DNA from: Poindextera sp036272595 | Lineage (GTDB): Bacteria > Pseudomonadota > Alphaproteobacteria > Caulobacterales > Caulobacteraceae | Assembly: GCA_036272595.1 (NCBI GenBank) | Contig: DATAYM010000083.1 | Location: 1 to 64,000 of the forward strand | Direction: 5' to 3' | Length of the DNA stretch: 64,000 bases | Notes under the pieces: generated by a model | The model's input: the letters and a program-made list of their open reading frames with translations, nothing else | The model's database searches: none | Told to the model about the DNA's origin: nothing | Translations under genes and position numbers: made by a program | Shown: piece by piece, positions 33,056 through 42,284 of the stretch | Layout: each line of letters starts with the position of its first letter | How positions within the stretch are numbered: position 1 is the stretch's first letter

Positions 33056-34572
33056 GCACGGGCGTGAGCGAACGGCTCGGTTTCGCGACCAAGGTCTCCT
33101 ATGGCCTGGGCGCGCTGGCTCAGGGGGTCGGCGCGGTGGCGGTGTCGACCGGGCTCATCAACTTCTACCTGATCTCGGTCGTGGGCTTGCGGCCCGCGGT
33201 GGTCGGGGTGGTGGTGCTGATCTCGCTCATCATCGACGCGATCGTCGATCCGGCGATCGGCCGGTGGTCGGACCAGTTTCGCTCGCCCTGGGGGCGGCGC
33301 CATCCCTTCATGTATGCGTCGGCCCTGCCGATCGCGCTCGGCATAATGCTGCTCTGGCGCCGTCCGCCCGGCCTGTCGACCGACGCCATGGCGATCTACG
33401 CGCTGGCGATGCTGGTGCTGGTGCGGCTCGCCGGCGGGTTCTACCAGATTCCCAGCGACGCGCTCGCGCCGGAGCTGGCGCCGGACTACCACGAGCGCAC
33501 CAGCCTGATCAGCTGGCGTTGGTTCTTCGGGCTCGCCGGCAGCGTCGGGTTGGCCGTCGTCGCGGGCGCCGTCTATCTGCGCAAGGACGCCTCGCACCCG
33601 CTCGGGCAGTACGATCCCGCCGCCTACGCCAGCTTCGGGGTCATGGCGGCCATCGTGGCCTTCGTCGCCATCCTGGTCTCGACCGCGGCGACCCAACGCT
33701 ACATCCCGCGGCTGGCCCGGCCCGTGGCCCGCCGCCAGACGGCCGCCCAGTCGCTGCGGGAGATCGCCTCGATCCTCTCGCATCCGTCGCTGATCGCGAT
33801 CATGGTCTCGGGCCTGATCTCCGGCGTGGCGAGCGGGATCTCGGACTCCATCGGCCCATTCATGAACTATTATTTCTGGGGCCTGACGCCGCAGGTCGCC
33901 AGCGTGCTGGTCGCGTTCGCCGCGCCGGCGGCGCTGGCCGGCCTGTTCCTCGCCCCCCTCCTCTCGCGGGCGCTCGACAAAAAGCGGACGATGATCACCG
34001 TCTTCGCCCTCTCGATGTTCGCCGGCGTGATCCCGGTGTCGCTGCGGCTCCTTGGCCTCGCCCCGCCCAACGGCTCGTTCTGGATCCCGGTCATGCTGGT
34101 GGTCGACCTGGTGGTGGCCGGCACGCTCGCCCTTATCGGCGTGGTCATCATGGGCTCGATGGTCGCCGACATCGTCGAGGACAGCGCCGTGAAGACCGGC
34201 GTCCGCTCCGAGGGGCTGCTGTTCGCCGCCAGGGGGCTGCTGCCGAAGATCACCGGCGGCATCGGCGGGCTGGTCGGCAACCTGATGCTCGAGTTCGTGC
34301 ACTTTCCCGCCGCCGCCCAGACCGGCCGGGCGGCGGTCGTCGATCCGACGATCATGCGCCACCTGGCGCTCGTCGCCCTGCCGGCCGGGGCCGTGCTCAA
34401 CCTGATCGCGATCAGCGTGCTGGTCTTCTATCGGATCGACCGCGGCGCCCACGAAGCCAACCTGGAGGCGCTGCGCCTGGCGGCGGCCGGCGTCGTCGAG
34501 CCGCCGATCGTACCGCCAACCGCGGCGGCCGCGCTGCTCGAGGAGCCCGCGCCGGTCACGCGTCGGGTGTGA
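33052..34572 (+). CDS. GPH-family (MFS) sugar:cation symporter
   Basis: A 506-residue inner-membrane carrier with 12 predicted helices. VSYGLGALAQGVGAVAVSTG and IIDAIVDPAIGRWSDQFRSP then WGRRHPFMY are the glycoside-pentoside-hexuronide signature. SMVADIVEDSAVKTGVRSEG and LFAARGLLPKITGGIGGLVG mark the second half. It likely transports a glycoside or released sugar with H+ or Na+. Its ATG overlaps the esterase stop (ATGA, 33052-33055). Last gene of the TonB operon. Confidence 0.9.
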   Translation: MSTGVSERLGFATKVSYGLGALAQGVGAVAVSTGLINFYLISVVGLRPAVVGVVVLISLIIDAIVDPAIGRWSDQFRSPWGRRHPFMYASALPIALGIMLLWRRPPGLSTDAMAIYALAMLVLVRLAGGFYQIPSDALAPELAPDYHERTSLISWRWFFGLAGSVGLAVVAGAVYLRKDASHPLGQYDPAAYASFGVMAAIVAFVAILVSTAATQRYIPRLARPVARRQTAAQSLREIASILSHPSLIAIMVSGLISGVASGISDSIGPFMNYYFWGLTPQVASVLVAFAAPAALAGLFLAPLLSRALDKKRTMITVFALSMFAGVIPVSLRLLGLAPPNGSFWIPVMLVVDLVVAGTLALIGVVIMGSMVADIVEDSAVKTGVRSEGLLFAARGLLPKITGGIGGLVGNLMLEFVHFPAAAQTGRAAVVDPTIMRHLALVALPAGAVLNLIAISVLVFYRIDRGAHEANLEALRLAAAGVVEPPIVPPTAAAALLEEPAPVTRRV

Positions 34573-34707
34573 AGGCGAAGCGCTCCGCGTTTCCCACGGC
34601 GGCTCGGACGGACCTCGAAACCATCAGCTTCGGATTGGCGAGCCGCTGGCCTATCCTGCCGAGCGACCCGGCGGCGCGGCGCGCGGCCGTCCTCGGCCGG
34701 AGCCCCC

Positions 34708-35487
34708 TTGAAGATCGCCACCTTCAACATCAACAACGTCAACAAGCGGCTGGGCAACCTGCTGGCCTGGCTCGCCGTCGAAGAGCCCGATGTGGTCTGC
34801 CTTCAGGAGCTGAAGGCGGAGGATCGGGCCTTCCCCGAACAGGCGCTCAAGGCGGCCGGGTATGGCGCGGTCTGGCGGGGCGAGCGCAGCTGGAACGGCG
34901 TCGCCATCCTGGCGCGCGGCGCGCAGCCCGTGCTGACCCGCCAGATGCTCCCCGGCGACCCTGACGACCGCCAGGCGCGCTACATCGAGGCCGCCGTCCG
35001 CGGGGTGCTGGTCGCTTCGATCTATCTGCCGAACGGCAACCCACAGCCCGGACCCAAGTTCGCCTACAAGCTGGCCTGGTTCGAGCGGCTGATCGACCAT
35101 GCCGCCGGCCTCCTCGACACCGGGGCGCCGGTGGTGCTGGCCGGCGATTACAATGTGGTCCCGACCGAGGCGGACATCTGGCCCGGCCACCATGAGCAGG
35201 CCAACGCCCTCCTGCAGCCGGAAACCCGGGCGGCCTACCAGCGCCTGCTGGACCAGGGCTGGACCGACGCCTTGCGCGCCCTGCAGCCGGACGGGCCGCT
35301 TTGGACCTTCTGGGGCTACCTGCGTCATCGCTGGCCGAACGACAAGGGCATGCGGCTGGACCACCTGCTGCTCAGCCCGGCCCTGGCGCCGCGGCTGGCG
35401 GCCGGTGGGGTCGGCCGCTGGACCCGCGGCGTAGAGGGGGCGAGCGACCACGCCCCGGCCTGGATCGAGCTCGATCCGCCCGACTGA
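34708..35487 (+). CDS. xthA: Exodeoxyribonuclease III
   Basis: A 259-residue Mg2+-dependent AP endonuclease/3'-exonuclease of base-excision repair. Motifs: FNINNVNKR (Asn), CLQELKAED (catalytic Glu), VVLAGDYNVVP (Asp-x-Asn), RLDHLLLS and final GASDHAPAW (His). The start is TTG at 34708, with CGGAG five bases upstream and the family N-terminus KIATFNINNV immediately following; no ATG or GTG fits. It lies 135 bases after the transporter gene and is likely an independent unit. Confidence 0.94.
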   Translation: MKIATFNINNVNKRLGNLLAWLAVEEPDVVCLQELKAEDRAFPEQALKAAGYGAVWRGERSWNGVAILARGAQPVLTRQMLPGDPDDRQARYIEAAVRGVLVASIYLPNGNPQPGPKFAYKLAWFERLIDHAAGLLDTGAPVVLAGDYNVVPTEADIWPGHHEQANALLQPETRAAYQRLLDQGWTDALRALQPDGPLWTFWGYLRHRWPNDKGMRLDHLLLSPALAPRLAAGGVGRWTRGVEGASDHAPAWIELDPPD

Positions 35488-35586
35488 GCCGCCGACGCCC
35501 CCGCGGGCCGGTCTGGCGATGCTTAGTCCGCCCAGGTTCTGCAGCGGCGACGGGGAAATCGTTCCAGCGCCGGGCCCGGCGGCAGA

Positions 35587-36801
35587 CTATCCTCTCCGAC
35601 CTGGCAGGTCGCGAAGGGACTGGCGCAGGTTTGCGGAATCGCCGCCGGCGTCGGAGGCTTCGGCTCCGATCGACCCATCCGAGAGTCCGCGCACGAGCCG
35701 GCGTGCGATAATACCGCGCGCACCGCGTTCCCAATGGTCAGGCGTCGCATCCTGCGGCAGCCATCCCGACAATGGAATGAGCAGGTAGTGGGCCAGGCCC
35801 TCGACCTGAGGCTCATAGGTCGCGCGGACAGCCGCGAGCGTCTGCTCGGCGTCGGGACCGCCGTTCCATTTCAAGCCGACCTCCTCGAACAGCGCCAGCA
35901 TGCTTTCGAAGTCCGCCGCGCCCAGTCGTGTCTCGGAGGTCGGCGAGCGTGGCGGAATCCAGAAGGACCAGGCGAGTTCGATCACCACCTCGCGCGCGAT
36001 GGCGAAGGTCATCCGGGCCTGCAACGGCTTGATGTCTTCGACGCCCACGAGGATGAGGGCGCAGGCGTCCATGATCGTGGTCAGAGCCGCCAGCCAGGAC
36101 TGATCGTCATGCTGGGAGCGATAGTAGGCCAGCATCGGGTAGGACAGATGGCTCTCCAGGAGTTCGGCTCCCCAGATTTCCCAAGCTCGCAGCAGTTCGT
36201 CCAGCTTCTCCAGTCCGCCGCTCTCGGCGTGGCGGCGCAGCAATTCGACGGGCGACGGCGGCGAGCCAGCGCGCCCATCCAATTGGATGATGTGCGCCTC
36301 GCGGCGGGAAAAGAGCTGATACAGCACCGGCAGGTAGCCGATGACGACGGCGATGAATCCGAAGCCGGTTCCCGCCTCGGCCACCGCGACGATGCGGCCA
36401 GCGCTGGTGTGGGGCACCACATCGCCAAAGCCGAGCGTGAAGAAGGTGACGCCGCTCAGGTAGAATTGCGCGGCAAGAGGAGAGCTCGGTCGCCCCCCCA
36501 GACGCGCCTGCAGCGCCCATTGCAGCAGGCCGAATCCGACGATGAGCAGCGCCGCCCAGACGGCGAACAGGATCATCATGGCCAGCGGGCCGTAGACGCA
36601 GAGGAATTTCTCACGTTGCGCCGGCTTTGGAATGGCTCGGCCGACACGCGCCCAGACCGTCCATGAGCCGACGAAGAACAGCCGCATCAGGCGAGCGCGC
36701 CGATGCACCCGGCGCGGCAGAAGCATCACTTCAAAAGCGTCCTGCAGGACCAGGGTCAGCAGCAGACCGGCCAGGACGAGGGCTAGGATCTGGGCGGCCA
36801 C
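35587..36801 (-). CDS. Two-transmembrane potassium channel family protein
   Basis: A 404-residue membrane protein. Residues about 1-30 form one helix, residues about 75-95 another, then a pore loop with filter TLGFGDVVP and a following helix (VAVAEAGTGFGFIAVVIGYL). The filter departs from the usual TVGYGD but keeps the GFGD form found in some K+ channels. The cytoplasmic C-terminal half (190-404) is helical and has no recognisable RCK/TrkA domain. Ion selectivity and gating are unknown. Confidence 0.8.
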   Translation of the reverse strand: MAAQILALVLAGLLLTLVLQDAFEVMLLPRRVHRRARLMRLFFVGSWTVWARVGRAIPKPAQREKFLCVYGPLAMMILFAVWAALLIVGFGLLQWALQARLGGRPSSPLAAQFYLSGVTFFTLGFGDVVPHTSAGRIVAVAEAGTGFGFIAVVIGYLPVLYQLFSRREAHIIQLDGRAGSPPSPVELLRRHAESGGLEKLDELLRAWEIWGAELLESHLSYPMLAYYRSQHDDQSWLAALTTIMDACALILVGVEDIKPLQARMTFAIAREVVIELAWSFWIPPRSPTSETRLGAADFESMLALFEEVGLKWNGGPDAEQTLAAVRATYEPQVEGLAHYLLIPLSGWLPQDATPDHWERGARGIIARRLVRGLSDGSIGAEASDAGGDSANLRQSLRDLPGRRG

Positions 36802-36926
36802 TCAGACCTGCCTGACGGCTTGGCCGCAACCACCGGGGCGAGCGGGCTGAGACGCGCGATTGGTTTGCATTGAGCTGCTCCAGGGGGGGTGGCGCGCCGC
36901 GGTCAGCCGCATCACGGGTCGCGAAA

Positions 36927-36958
36927 AGGCCCCGGCAGGTCGGGGGACGCCGGGGCCT
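36927..36958 (-). terminator. Hairpin terminator downstream of tRNA-Arg
   Basis: A perfect 10-bp stem, AGGCCCCGGC (36927-36936) with GCCGGGGCCT (36949-36958), followed on the minus strand by UUUU. It lies 220 bases beyond the tRNA, in the 377-base spacer 36802-37178. I see no gene in that spacer; the long transcript tail it implies is unexplained. Confidence 0.6.
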
Positions 36959-37178
36959 GGATTGAGCCTAGGTGAGGCGGGCGTCGCAGGCCCAATCGAT
37001 TTGTAAACCGTCGCTTGGCGCGTGAGTTCCGCCGGGCGGCCCCGAGAAGGTTCAGCCCGTGAAGACGGCCGGCGTCCGTCGACCTCCGGCCGCGCCCGTT
37101 GCTCCGTCATAGGCGCCCCACCAATGCCCCCAGGCGGCTCGGTCGCGGGGAAGGTGTCCTCGTAAGGACTTGAGTTTT

Positions 37179-37255
37179 TGGCGGCCAGGACGGGACTCGA
37201 ACCCATGACCTTCGGTTTAGGAAACCGCTGCTCTATCCTGCTGAGCTACCCGGCC
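37179..37255 (-). tRNA. tRNA-Arg (anticodon CCT)
   Basis: A 77-nt cloverleaf with encoded CCA. The acceptor is GGCCGGG paired with CCTGGCC (one G-U), the D-arm GCTC/GAGC, the anticodon loop TTCCTAA giving CCT (reads AGG), and the T-arm has TTCGAGT. The base pair 27-43 of the anticodon stem is a G-A mismatch. No flanking direct repeat suggesting an integrated element was seen. Confidence 0.93.
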
Positions 37256-37289
37256 GCGAGGCAGCGGTCATAGCGCAAAGGGCGGGGGG

Positions 37290-38048
37290 ATGCGAAGGCT
37301 GTTGATCGCCTGGACGCTGATCGCGGCGGCGCTGGCCGGCTGCGGCGAGGGCGGCGGCCTCGACCGGCTGTCGGCCGGCGAGCGGGGCAGGGTGGTCTCC
37401 GTCCGCTCCGGCGACGAGCTGGTGCTGGACAGCGGCCTCGACGTGCGGCTGGCGGGCGTCGAGACGCCTTGGATGGACGAGCCGGGCGGCCCGGGCGCGC
37501 AGGCCTACCTGAACAGCCTCGCCCTCGGGCGCGAGGTGCAGCTGTTCTACGGCGGCGCGCGGCGCGATCCGCGCGCCCGGGCCCTGGCCCAGGTGCGGCT
37601 GGACGACGGGCGAACCTGGGTGGAGGGGGCGCAACTGCGCGCCGGCTGGGCGCGGGTGCGCACCTTCGCCGACAACCGCGCGCTGGCGGCGCCGATGCTC
37701 AGTGACGAGGCCCATGCGCGGCGCGCCAAGCTCGGTCTCTGGGCGCTGCCGGACTACGAGGTGCGGTTGCCGCAGGAGGTGGGCCGCGACATGCGCGGCT
37801 ATCAGATCGTCGAGGGCCGGGTGGTCAGCGTCACCCCGGCCCGCGGCGGGACCTATCTCGACTTCAACCGCGCCAGGTCAGGCTTCGCGGCGGTGATCGA
37901 TCCGCACGCGGTCGGCGACCTGGCGGCCGCCGGTCTGGCGCCGGCCGACCTGGTCGGCCGGCTTATCCGGGTGCGCGGCATGGTCGGCTGGGACGGCCTG
38001 ATGCGGATCGACCATCCCGAGCCGATCGAACTGCTCAAGGAGCGCTAG
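37290..38048 (+). CDS. Thermonuclease-like (SNase) lipoprotein
   Basis: A 252-residue protein. The N-terminus LLIAWTLIAAALAGC is a lipoprotein signal with Cys17 as acylation site. An SNase-like OB-fold follows: GRVVSVRSGDELVLDSGLDV, RLAGVETPW, GAQAYLNSLALGREVQLFYG, then LRAGWARVRTF and a C-terminal segment (AKLGLWALPDY). Residues 160-250 form a second OB-like part (IVEGRVVSVTPARGGTYLDF, IRVRGMV). The nuclease active-site set is not fully recognisable, so a binding role is possible. Its stop shares CTAG with that of carD. Confidence 0.78.
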   Translation: MRRLLIAWTLIAAALAGCGEGGGLDRLSAGERGRVVSVRSGDELVLDSGLDVRLAGVETPWMDEPGGPGAQAYLNSLALGREVQLFYGGARRDPRARALAQVRLDDGRTWVEGAQLRAGWARVRTFADNRALAAPMLSDEAHARRAKLGLWALPDYEVRLPQEVGRDMRGYQIVEGRVVSVTPARGGTYLDFNRARSGFAAVIDPHAVGDLAAAGLAPADLVGRLIRVRGMVGWDGLMRIDHPEPIELLKER

Positions 38049-38548
38049 GCGGCCTTCTGCAGCGACTTGTTGAGGATGCCGATGGCCGCGTCGCGGTCGA
38101 TCTGCTCGATGGCCGCCACCTCGCGCGCCATGCGGTCCAGCGCCGACTCATAGAGCTGGCGTTCGGAATAGGACTGCTCCGGCTGGTTCTCGGCGCGGTG
38201 CAGGTCGCGCACCACTTCGGCGATGGAGATCAGGTCGCCGGAGTTGATCTTGGCTTCATATTCCTGGGCGCGGCGGCTCCACATGGTGCGCTTGATGCGG
38301 GCGCGACCCTTCAGGGTGGTCAGGGCCTGGGTCACCACCATGCCGGCGGCCAGCGCGCGCAGGCCGGCGGTCTTGGCCTTCTTGGTCGGCACGCGCAGGG
38401 TCATCTTCTCGTGGTCGAAGGTGATCACATAGACTTCAAGGCTCAGCCCGGCGACTTCCTGGTTCTCGATCCCCACCACCGTGCCGACGCCGTGCGCCGG
38501 ATAGACGACGTGATCGCCAAGGGAAAAATCGTGAGCGCTCTTGTTCAT
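38045..38548 (-). CDS. carD: CarD family transcriptional regulator
   Basis: CarD/CdnL proteins bind RNA polymerase beta and stabilise open complexes, chiefly at rRNA and growth genes. The 167 residues comprise the polymerase-interaction Tudor-like domain (SLGDHVVYPAHGVGTVVGIE) and a C-terminal helical DNA-binding domain (RRAQEYEAKINSGDLISIAE, YESALDRMAREVAAIEQID). The ATG at 38548 is preferred because GAGAGG is six bases upstream; an adjacent ATG lies at 38551. It is convergent with the SNase-like gene. Confidence 0.93.
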   Translation of the reverse strand: MNKSAHDFSLGDHVVYPAHGVGTVVGIENQEVAGLSLEVYVITFDHEKMTLRVPTKKAKTAGLRALAAGMVVTQALTTLKGRARIKRTMWSRRAQEYEAKINSGDLISIAEVVRDLHRAENQPEQSYSERQLYESALDRMAREVAAIEQIDRDAAIGILNKSLQKAA

Positions 38549-38826
38549 CATTGTCCTCTCAAAGTCCAAATCGCCCCACCAAGGGGCTGGACCGTCCTTC
38601 AGGCCGCGACGGGCGACAGCACAGCGCCCGCAAAAGGAAGCGGGCGGCCTGGACCCGGTTTGCGAATATCGCTTACGACACCCTTCGCCTTCGATCAGGC
38701 GCGCGTCAGCTAGGACGGCTAGTCTTCAACCAAGACGCCAAAGCGCAACCTGCGCTCCACGCCAACAGACAACCTATCACAAAGTTGAGCCGGATGAAAG
38801 GGTTGCGACGCCGCAGCCCCCGGGGC

Positions 38827-39168
38827 TCACGAGCCCTTGCCGGGTTTTTCGCTGAAATATTTCTCGAACTTGCCGGTCTCGCGCTCGAAGTCGTCGGCGT
38901 CGGCGGGCGGCACGCCCTTCAGCGTGATGTTCGGCCAGACCCTGGCGTATTCGGTGTTGATTTTCAGCCACTTGCCGTCGGGCTCGTCCTCGGTGTCCGG
39001 CTTGATCGCGTCCACCGGGCATTCCGGTTCGCAGACGCCGCAGTCGATGCATTCGTCCGGGTGGATCGCCAGGAAATTTTCGCCCTCGTAGAAGCAGTCG
39101 ACCGGACACACCTCCACGCAGTCCATGTATTTGCACTTAATGCAGGCGTCGGTGACGATGTAGGTCAT
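38827..39168 (-). CDS. fdxA: 7Fe ferredoxin FdxA
   Basis: A 113-residue electron carrier with one 3Fe-4S and one 4Fe-4S cluster. DACIKCKYMDCVEVCPVDCF and DECIDCGVCEPECPVDAI contain the ligand cysteines in the FdxA spacing, followed by the long C-terminal extension of this family (WPNITLKGVPPADADDFERE). It starts 64 bases after the S4 gene ends on the same strand. In Caulobacterales it is commonly near carD, as here. Confidence 0.95.
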   Translation of the reverse strand: MTYIVTDACIKCKYMDCVEVCPVDCFYEGENFLAIHPDECIDCGVCEPECPVDAIKPDTEDEPDGKWLKINTEYARVWPNITLKGVPPADADDFERETGKFEKYFSEKPGKGS

Positions 39169-39204
39169 CGATAACTCGTCAAAAGGCCGGCCGGCCGGAA
39201 GCCG

Positions 39205-39236
39205 CGTCTATTTGGGCGATGCACGGCGCTTGTCAA
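39205..39236 (-). promoter_or_regulatory. Candidate promoter of fdxA
   Basis: Minus strand: TTGACA at 39236-39231, a perfect -35, overlapping the stop codon of the S4 gene. The A/T-rich AAATAGACG follows at 39213-39205 as a weak -10. It would give fdxA its own transcript. Confidence 0.4.
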
Positions 39237-39544
39237 TGCGCAGTCTGCTCATCACCCGGCGAGGGATTCTGCAAGGGGGCGTAGAGGCCCCTGGCTTCGT
39301 CCGCCGGCCCGCGCCGCTCGCCCAGCTGTTCCACCCGGACCGCGATCAGCCGGCCGCCCAGCGCAAAGACCAGGCTGTCGCCGCATTTCAGGGTCCGGGC
39401 GGGCTTGTCGACGCGGCTTTCCGCCTGGCCGCGGGTCAGCCGCAGCCGGCCGGCCTCGACGAAGCGGGCGGCCAGGGAGCGGGTCTTGAAGAAGCGCGCG
39501 CGCCAGAGCCAGACGTCGACGCGGCAGGCGCCCTCCTCGTTCAT
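39233..39544 (-). CDS. S4-domain RNA-binding protein (Hsp15-like)
   Basis: A 103-residue protein with an N-terminal S4 fold, RVDVWLWRARFFKTRSLAAR then FVEAGRLRLTRG, typical of the heat-shock protein 15 family that acts on stalled 50S-nascent chain complexes. The C-terminus is short and polar. Its start overlaps the helicase stop by four bases (39541-39544), so the two are translationally coupled and may share an RNA-related role. Confidence 0.87.
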   Translation of the reverse strand: MNEEGACRVDVWLWRARFFKTRSLAARFVEAGRLRLTRGQAESRVDKPARTLKCGDSLVFALGGRLIAVRVEQLGERRGPADEARGLYAPLQNPSPGDEQTAH

Positions 39545-42087
39545 GAGGCGGCGGCGCGGCGCGGGCGCCGACGCCGGGGCCGGCGCTTCGGCGCGGGGGT
39601 GAGGGCGGCCAGCGCCGCGAAGGGCGACGGGCTCGCAGCGGCCGGCTCGGCCGCGCGGGGCTTTTGCGCCTGGCCGCGCCGGCGCCAGGCGGACGGATCA
39701 TCGGCCGCGGCCTTGCGGGCGCGGGCATAGCCGAGGCCGCGCAGCATCTGGTCGGCCTGCGGCCGGCTCAAGCCGAGGGCGGCGATGACGGCGTCGTCGA
39801 GGACCGCCGCGCCGCCCGCGCGCGGCGCGGCGCGCAACGCCCCGTCCAGCCGCTCCAGCGCCTGCACCGGCGCGGCAAGCCCCGCTACCGCCCGCAGGCC
39901 GAGGGCCGACAGCGTGGTCGCGGCCGGCGCGGGCTCGGGCAGGGCGGTGACGGCGTCGGCCGCCGGCCGCCAATGCGGCGACCAGAGCGCCGCGAAGGCG
40001 GTGGTGAAGGCGATGGCGTCGGCCTCCAGCAGCCGGGGCAGGAAAAGGCTGAAGGCGCCGAAGCGGACGCCGAAGCCGCGCAGGATGCGCCGCTCCACCT
40101 GGCTCAGCGTGCGCACGTCGGCCTCGACCGGGGCGCGGTCGATGATCCCGCCCGCCTCGACCAGCCGGTAGGCCAGGCCGCGCGCCAGGCCCTTGATGCG
40201 GCCTTCCGACACCGCCGACTTCAACGCCCGCAGCGGCGCGAGCCGCCGCGCGGCCTCGGCGGCGACGAAGGCCTCCAGCCGCCGGGTCGCCCGCTCGCGC
40301 GCCGGCGCCGGACCCAGCTGTCCCAGCAGCCGGACCCGCGGCGAAAACAGGCCGCCGCCGCTCAACTGGCCGGTGGCCTGGCCGCGCCACAGCACCATGC
40401 CGTTGGGCAGGATGGAGAAGGCCTCGTCGGCCTCCGCCGCCAGCCGTCCCAGCCGCCGGGCGACCTCGGGGCCGATGGCGCGTTCGGCGGCGGCGCGCAG
40501 GGCCTTGTCCTCCAGCGCGCTGGCGCCGCGCGCCGGGTCGAAATGCGCGCCGGTCAGGCGGCCGACATAGTGGCCCTCGACGGTCACCGCGCCATCGGCG
40601 GCGATGCCGGCCAACAGCGTGTCGCTGACGTGCAGGCCGCGCATCAGGGCGCTGGTGCGCCTGTCGATGAACCGCTGCATCAGCCGCTCGTGCAAGGTGT
40701 CCGAGAGGCGGTCCTCGAGCGCGCGGGTGCGGCCCTGCCAATGGGCCGGGTCGCGCAGCCAGTCGGCGCGGTGGGCGACATAAGCCAGGGTGCGCACGCT
40801 GGCCAGCCGCGCCGACAGGGCGTCGATGTCGCCGTCCAGCCGGTCGAGGCCGCGGAACTGGCCCTGGGCCCAGTCCTCCGGGATGCGCCGGTCGCGCTCC
40901 GTCAGGTGGTGGAAGACGGTGCCGGCGAAGCGGGTGTGGTCGTCCAGGGTGGTCTTGCGGAAATCCGGGATCTGGCAGACGTCCCACAGCCGGGCGAGGT
41001 TGGAGCGGTCCTTGGCGCGGCGGCGGACGTCCTCGTCGCCGGCCAGCCGGTTCAGCACCGTCTCGTCCAGGCTTTCTTCCGACAGCTTCAGCCCGGCGCG
41101 CGGCGGCGGGGCGGTCAGCGAGCGCTGCAGCTCGGTCAGCGAATCGAAATCCAGGCGGCTGTTGCGCCACTCGGCGGCGAGCACCGGCTCGAAGGCGTGG
41201 TTCTCCACCTGGGCGCCCAGGTCCGGGTCGATGTCCGGGCAGTCGCCGGTGACGCCGAAGGTCCCGTCGCGCAGATAGCGGCCGGCGCGGCCGGCGATCT
41301 GGCCGATCTCCTGCGGCGCCAGCCAGCGGGTGCGGCGGCCGTCGAACTTGCGCAGGCCGGCGAAGGCCACATGGCCCAGGTCCATGTTCAGGCCCATGCC
41401 GATGGCGTCGGTGGCGACCAGGAAATCCACCTCGCCCGACTGGAACAGCGCGACCTGGGCATTGCGGGTGCGCGGGCTGAGCGAGCCCATCACCACCGCC
41501 GCGCCGCCGCGCTGGCGGCGGATCAGCTCGGCGATGGCGTAGACCGCCTCGGCCGAGAAGCCGACCACGGCGCTGCGGCGGGGCAGGCGGGTGAGCTTGC
41601 GCGGGCCGTCATAGGTCAGGCGCGAGAAGCGCTCGCGGCCGACGATCTCGGCGTCGGGGCAGAGGCGGCGGATCAAGGGCGCCATGGTCGCCGCGCCCAG
41701 CAGCATGGTTTCCGACCTGCCGCGCGCGCGCAGCAGCCGGTCGGTGAAGACGTGGCCGCGCTCGGGGTCGGCGGCCAGCTGGATCTCGTCGACCGCCAGG
41801 AACTCCACCGCCCGGTCCAGCGGCATGGCCTCGACGGTGGCCACGTAATATTGCGGCCGCGGCGGGACGATCTTCTCCTCGCCGGTGATCAGCGCCACCG
41901 AGCGGACTCCGCGGGCCTTGACCACCCGGTCGTAGATTTCGCGGGCCAGCAGCCGCAGCGGCAGGCCGATCATGCCCGAGGCGTGGCCCAGCATGCGCTC
42001 GACCGCCAGGTGCGTCTTGCCGGTGTTGGTGGGGCCAAGCACGGCGACCAGCCGCGACGGCGCCGCTCCGTTCGAACGACCGCTCAT
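39541..42087 (-). CDS. SUV3-like superfamily 2 helicase
   Basis: An 848-residue helicase. Walker A GPTNTGKTH near residue 18, DExx-type FLAVDEIQLAADPERGH near 95, motif III GAATMAP, and the second RecA domain with VVMGSLSPRTRNAQV and a QIAGRAGRY arginine-finger motif. The rest (after about 330) is the family's helical C-terminal region, ending with a Pro/Arg-rich basic tail (PKRRPRRRRPRRAAAS). The mitochondrial SUV3/MgpS-type architecture suggests RNA unwinding in decay or ribosome assembly. Coupled to the S4 gene. Confidence 0.88.
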   Translation of the reverse strand: MSGRSNGAAPSRLVAVLGPTNTGKTHLAVERMLGHASGMIGLPLRLLAREIYDRVVKARGVRSVALITGEEKIVPPRPQYYVATVEAMPLDRAVEFLAVDEIQLAADPERGHVFTDRLLRARGRSETMLLGAATMAPLIRRLCPDAEIVGRERFSRLTYDGPRKLTRLPRRSAVVGFSAEAVYAIAELIRRQRGGAAVVMGSLSPRTRNAQVALFQSGEVDFLVATDAIGMGLNMDLGHVAFAGLRKFDGRRTRWLAPQEIGQIAGRAGRYLRDGTFGVTGDCPDIDPDLGAQVENHAFEPVLAAEWRNSRLDFDSLTELQRSLTAPPPRAGLKLSEESLDETVLNRLAGDEDVRRRAKDRSNLARLWDVCQIPDFRKTTLDDHTRFAGTVFHHLTERDRRIPEDWAQGQFRGLDRLDGDIDALSARLASVRTLAYVAHRADWLRDPAHWQGRTRALEDRLSDTLHERLMQRFIDRRTSALMRGLHVSDTLLAGIAADGAVTVEGHYVGRLTGAHFDPARGASALEDKALRAAAERAIGPEVARRLGRLAAEADEAFSILPNGMVLWRGQATGQLSGGGLFSPRVRLLGQLGPAPARERATRRLEAFVAAEAARRLAPLRALKSAVSEGRIKGLARGLAYRLVEAGGIIDRAPVEADVRTLSQVERRILRGFGVRFGAFSLFLPRLLEADAIAFTTAFAALWSPHWRPAADAVTALPEPAPAATTLSALGLRAVAGLAAPVQALERLDGALRAAPRAGGAAVLDDAVIAALGLSRPQADQMLRGLGYARARKAAADDPSAWRRRGQAQKPRAAEPAAASPSPFAALAALTPAPKRRPRRRRPRRAAAS

Positions 42088-42284
42088 GGACGGAAAGTGG
42101 AGGATTCCACCCGCGCAAACAAGCGCGGCGGGGCGGCGAAAGCGCGCCTGCGGCTCAGGTTAAGAAGCGTGGTAAACGGCTCGGAACGGCGGCGAAACGA
42201 ATCATGTCCGAATCAGCGACCCCCGCCGATTCGGCCTTTGTTCCCTACGAGATATGGTAGCCGAACCGCGAACAGACACAAGCC

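Noticed and set aside
37179..37255. Integration site for a genomic island at tRNA-Arg
   Set aside because: No integrase and no second copy of the tRNA 3' end was seen in the window.
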